This document shows positions 62,401 through 64,000 of a stretch of DNA of 64,000 nucleotides, piece after piece. The notes beneath the pieces are model-generated. The model worked only from the letters and a program-made list of their open reading frames with translations. It did no database searches and was not told the DNA's origin. Source of the DNA: CAWIJJ01 sp963836425 (GTDB lineage Bacteria; Acidobacteriota; Terriglobia; Bryobacterales; Bryobacteraceae). Where the stretch lies: positions 1-64,000 of the forward strand of contig CAWIJJ010000011.1 in the NCBI GenBank assembly GCA_963836425.1, read 5' to 3'. The translations under genes and the position numbers were made by a program. Numbering within the stretch: the first letter of the stretch is position 1; every line of letters begins with the position of its first letter.

Positions 62401-64000
62401 TTACTTTGGCGTGTTCGGCAGGTAACGGCCGGGAGCGAGGATGCCGTTCGGGTCGAGAGTCCGGCGCAGCCGGAGCAGCAGGTCCGTGTAGGAGCTGTTC
62501 CCCTGCATCGCATTCATGCCGCCGATGGTGAACCGGTAGGAGTGGTATCCCTGCTCCGCCGTCACTCGCAGCAGCTCCTGGTAGCAGGCCATGGCGCGGT
62601 CGTCCTCGCCCTCGACCGACCGGTCGTAGGTAAGCGAAAGGATGCAGGCCACCGCACGTTCGGTGATTAAAGTCAAAGAGATGCAGGGCTCGAAGCCGTG
62701 CCGCAGCATGGTTTCGCAAGCCAGGGCGGTCAATTGGCGCACCTGCTTGCCGTCGGTCGGCGCCACCGGGCTGCACCAGAGCAGGCCGCAGCCGTCCCGG
62801 TCGGGGTTCATGTGCGCGGGCGGCGGGGTCCGTTTGCGCCAGTACGTGCTCTCGAGGGGCTGATCGGTAGGAATGCCCTTCATGAGCCCGTACACGGGCT
62901 TGAGCAGGGCCAGCGTGCGCTTCAGGTCGAGGCCGCTCACCCACTGGTACGGCCTGGCAAACCGGCTGGCCAGCGCCAGTTTGCGATCGTCCAGAAACTG
63001 GAGCCGGCTGGTCTTTCCCTTGAGCGCGGCGCGGATCAAACGTCGCGCTTCCTTCACCTGCGCCCGCGTACCATAGAGCGCGCCCGACCCGTTCCACGCT
63101 CCGATCTTCAGTTCCCGCCGGAACTGCCTCATGAGATCCCCCTGGAGCGGGGTCTTGCCGCCGGTCCGCTCCCACGGGTACTGCTGAAGGGCGGAGAGCA
63201 CCTTGTAATCGTTGGCGATGTGGGAAGCGCTGCGGATCGTCCCGCTCAGCCGCAGCGGCCGCAGGGCGTCAATAATGGCCGCCACGTCCTCATCCGATTC
63301 CGCGCTGAAGTAGTACGCCTGAAAGTACTCGGGGCGGGGCATCAGCCACACCGTCAGCCGGGTCACAATCCCCAGGTTCGATTGCGAAAAAAGGCCGTCA
63401 AGCGTCGGCCCGACTCCCCAACGGTACACCGGCGCGGCTTTCGCCGGCGTATATCGCGCAAAGCCGGTCTCGATGATCTGGCCGTCCGGCAGCACCACTT
63501 CCAGCCCACAACTATGAGCGAAATGATCGCCGTATGGAGTGTGCCCGAAGCCGCGCTCCACCATGTTGCCCACCAGGCTGCATTGCGGGCTCGCGCCGGT
63601 CGCGTCCATCCACAGGGTCGATCCCTTCCCGGCGAGGAAATCGAAGACCTGCGCCTGGGTGACGCCCGGCTCGACGGTGATGTAGCCCAGATCTTCGTTG
63701 AAGTCGAGAATCCGCGTCATCCGCCCGAGGTCCAGGATCACACAGCCGTCCGAAGCCGGCATTTTGGATCCGTAGCCCCAGTTCTTGCCGGTGCTTACGG
63801 GATAGAGCGGGGTCTGGTAGCGATTGGCGATGCGGACGCACTGCTGCACTTCATCGCGGCTGGCGGGACAAAGGATGGCGGGAACGCGGTTACCCGTGGC
63901 AAACGTTCCAGTGGCTGCTTTCTTCAGTTCGCCGCCGTCTGTAACCACATTTTCCGCACCGATGGCTTCGGCCCATTCGCGCAAAGCGTGATTGAAAACG
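62401..64000 (-). CDS. FAD-linked oxidase of the VAO/PCMH family, 5' end outside
   Basis: At least 532 residues of a flavoprotein with an N-terminal PCMH FAD-binding domain (VPAILCPASRDEVQQCVRIA, LYPVSTGKNWGYGSK, GYITVEPGVTQAQVFDFL) and a C-terminal cap (HMNPDRDGCGLLWCSPVAPT ... DPNGILAPGRYLP). The frame is open to the edge of the window, so the true start lies outside; an in-frame TTG at 63984 is unlikely. It resembles 4-cresol dehydrogenase and vanillyl-alcohol oxidase. Substrate is not determined; phenols or alditols are possible. Confidence 0.85.
   Translation of the reverse strand, partial: VFNHALREWAEAIGAENVVTDGGELKKAATGTFATGNRVPAILCPASRDEVQQCVRIANRYQTPLYPVSTGKNWGYGSKMPASDGCVILDLGRMTRILDFNEDLGYITVEPGVTQAQVFDFLAGKGSTLWMDATGASPQCSLVGNMVERGFGHTPYGDHFAHSCGLEVVLPDGQIIETGFARYTPAKAAPVYRWGVGPTLDGLFSQSNLGIVTRLTVWLMPRPEYFQAYYFSAESDEDVAAIIDALRPLRLSGTIRSASHIANDYKVLSALQQYPWERTGGKTPLQGDLMRQFRRELKIGAWNGSGALYGTRAQVKEARRLIRAALKGKTSRLQFLDDRKLALASRFARPYQWVSGLDLKRTLALLKPVYGLMKGIPTDQPLESTYWRKRTPPPAHMNPDRDGCGLLWCSPVAPTDGKQVRQLTALACETMLRHGFEPCISLTLITERAVACILSLTYDRSVEGEDDRAMACYQELLRVTAEQGYHSYRFTIGGMNAMQGNSSYTDLLLRLRRTLDPNGILAPGRYLPNTPK

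Noticed and set aside
1..64000. CRISPR array, prophage, integrase or attachment sites
   Set aside because: No regularly spaced short repeats, phage structural genes or intact transposase or integrase genes were seen; the only mobile trace is the fragment at 2636-2737.

Overview
The window looks like chromosomal DNA of an acidobacterium of the Solibacter/Bryobacter type. This is inferred from gene content only: high GC, many DUF1080 (3-keto-glycoside hydrolase-like) proteins, Oar-like TonB-dependent receptors, MacB/FtsX-type permeases of the ADOP kind, ASPIC/UnbV-FG-GAP proteins, Tat-exported Gfo/Idh/MocA oxidoreductases and PQQ-like propellers. GTG and TTG starts are common. Several genes carry single-base frame breaks while the protein on both sides still reads well. 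That points to residual assembly indels at least as much as to gene decay. Region 1 (1-17.3 kb) is a carbohydrate locus. It holds the tail of a TonB receptor, a DoxX protein, a phosphomannose-isomerase-like cupin, two DUF1080 genes (one broken), a broken mutarotase-like gene, a cytochrome c-HhH protein, and a ribose-type ABC importer (ATPase, two permeases, binding protein). Facing the importer is an operon of TIM-barrel isomerase, Gfo/Idh/MocA dehydrogenase, DUF1080 and a LacI repressor, with a TonB receptor diverging from it. Four near-identical 14-bp palindromes (consensus TTGAAACGTTTCAA) lie at promoters in this region and define a probable LacI regulon for uptake and oxidative (3-keto) breakdown of a glycoside. 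Region 2 (17.3-33.1 kb) holds an Oar-like receptor, a GH5-type hydrolase, a Kbp-like BON-LysM protein, an ADOP permease, a POTRA-only BamA-like protein, TrmJ, a GT9 glycosyltransferase, homoserine dehydrogenase coupled to an exported methyltransferase and a DsbA-like thioredoxin, two unknown small genes, a hypA-hypB-DUF350 operon and tRNA-Gly(TCC). Region 3 (33.2-43.5 kb) is a set of exported repeat proteins: a frameshifted TPR protein, a CRTAC1-like FG-GAP/ASPIC protein, a CusF-SCO1 fusion, and two paralogous proteins that combine a parvulin domain, a helical region, FG-GAP repeats and ASPIC/UnbV. The paralogs come from a 2.6-kb segmental duplication that also copied the start of the SCO1 gene, and a Tat-exported beta-helix gene lies between them. 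Region 4 (44.1-48.7 kb) has two convergent multihaem cytochromes separated by a strong hairpin: a BACON protein with nine CxxCH motifs and a TPR protein with seven. Region 5 (48.7-64 kb) holds a secreted hypothetical protein, polA, lpxC, a frameshifted ADOP permease, an XRE-cupin regulator diverging from a fasciclin gene across a palindromic promoter, a DinB-like protein, two PQQ-like propellers, a Tat-exported Gfo/Idh/MocA protein, a DUF4920 protein and the main part of a VAO-family flavoprotein that runs off the end.
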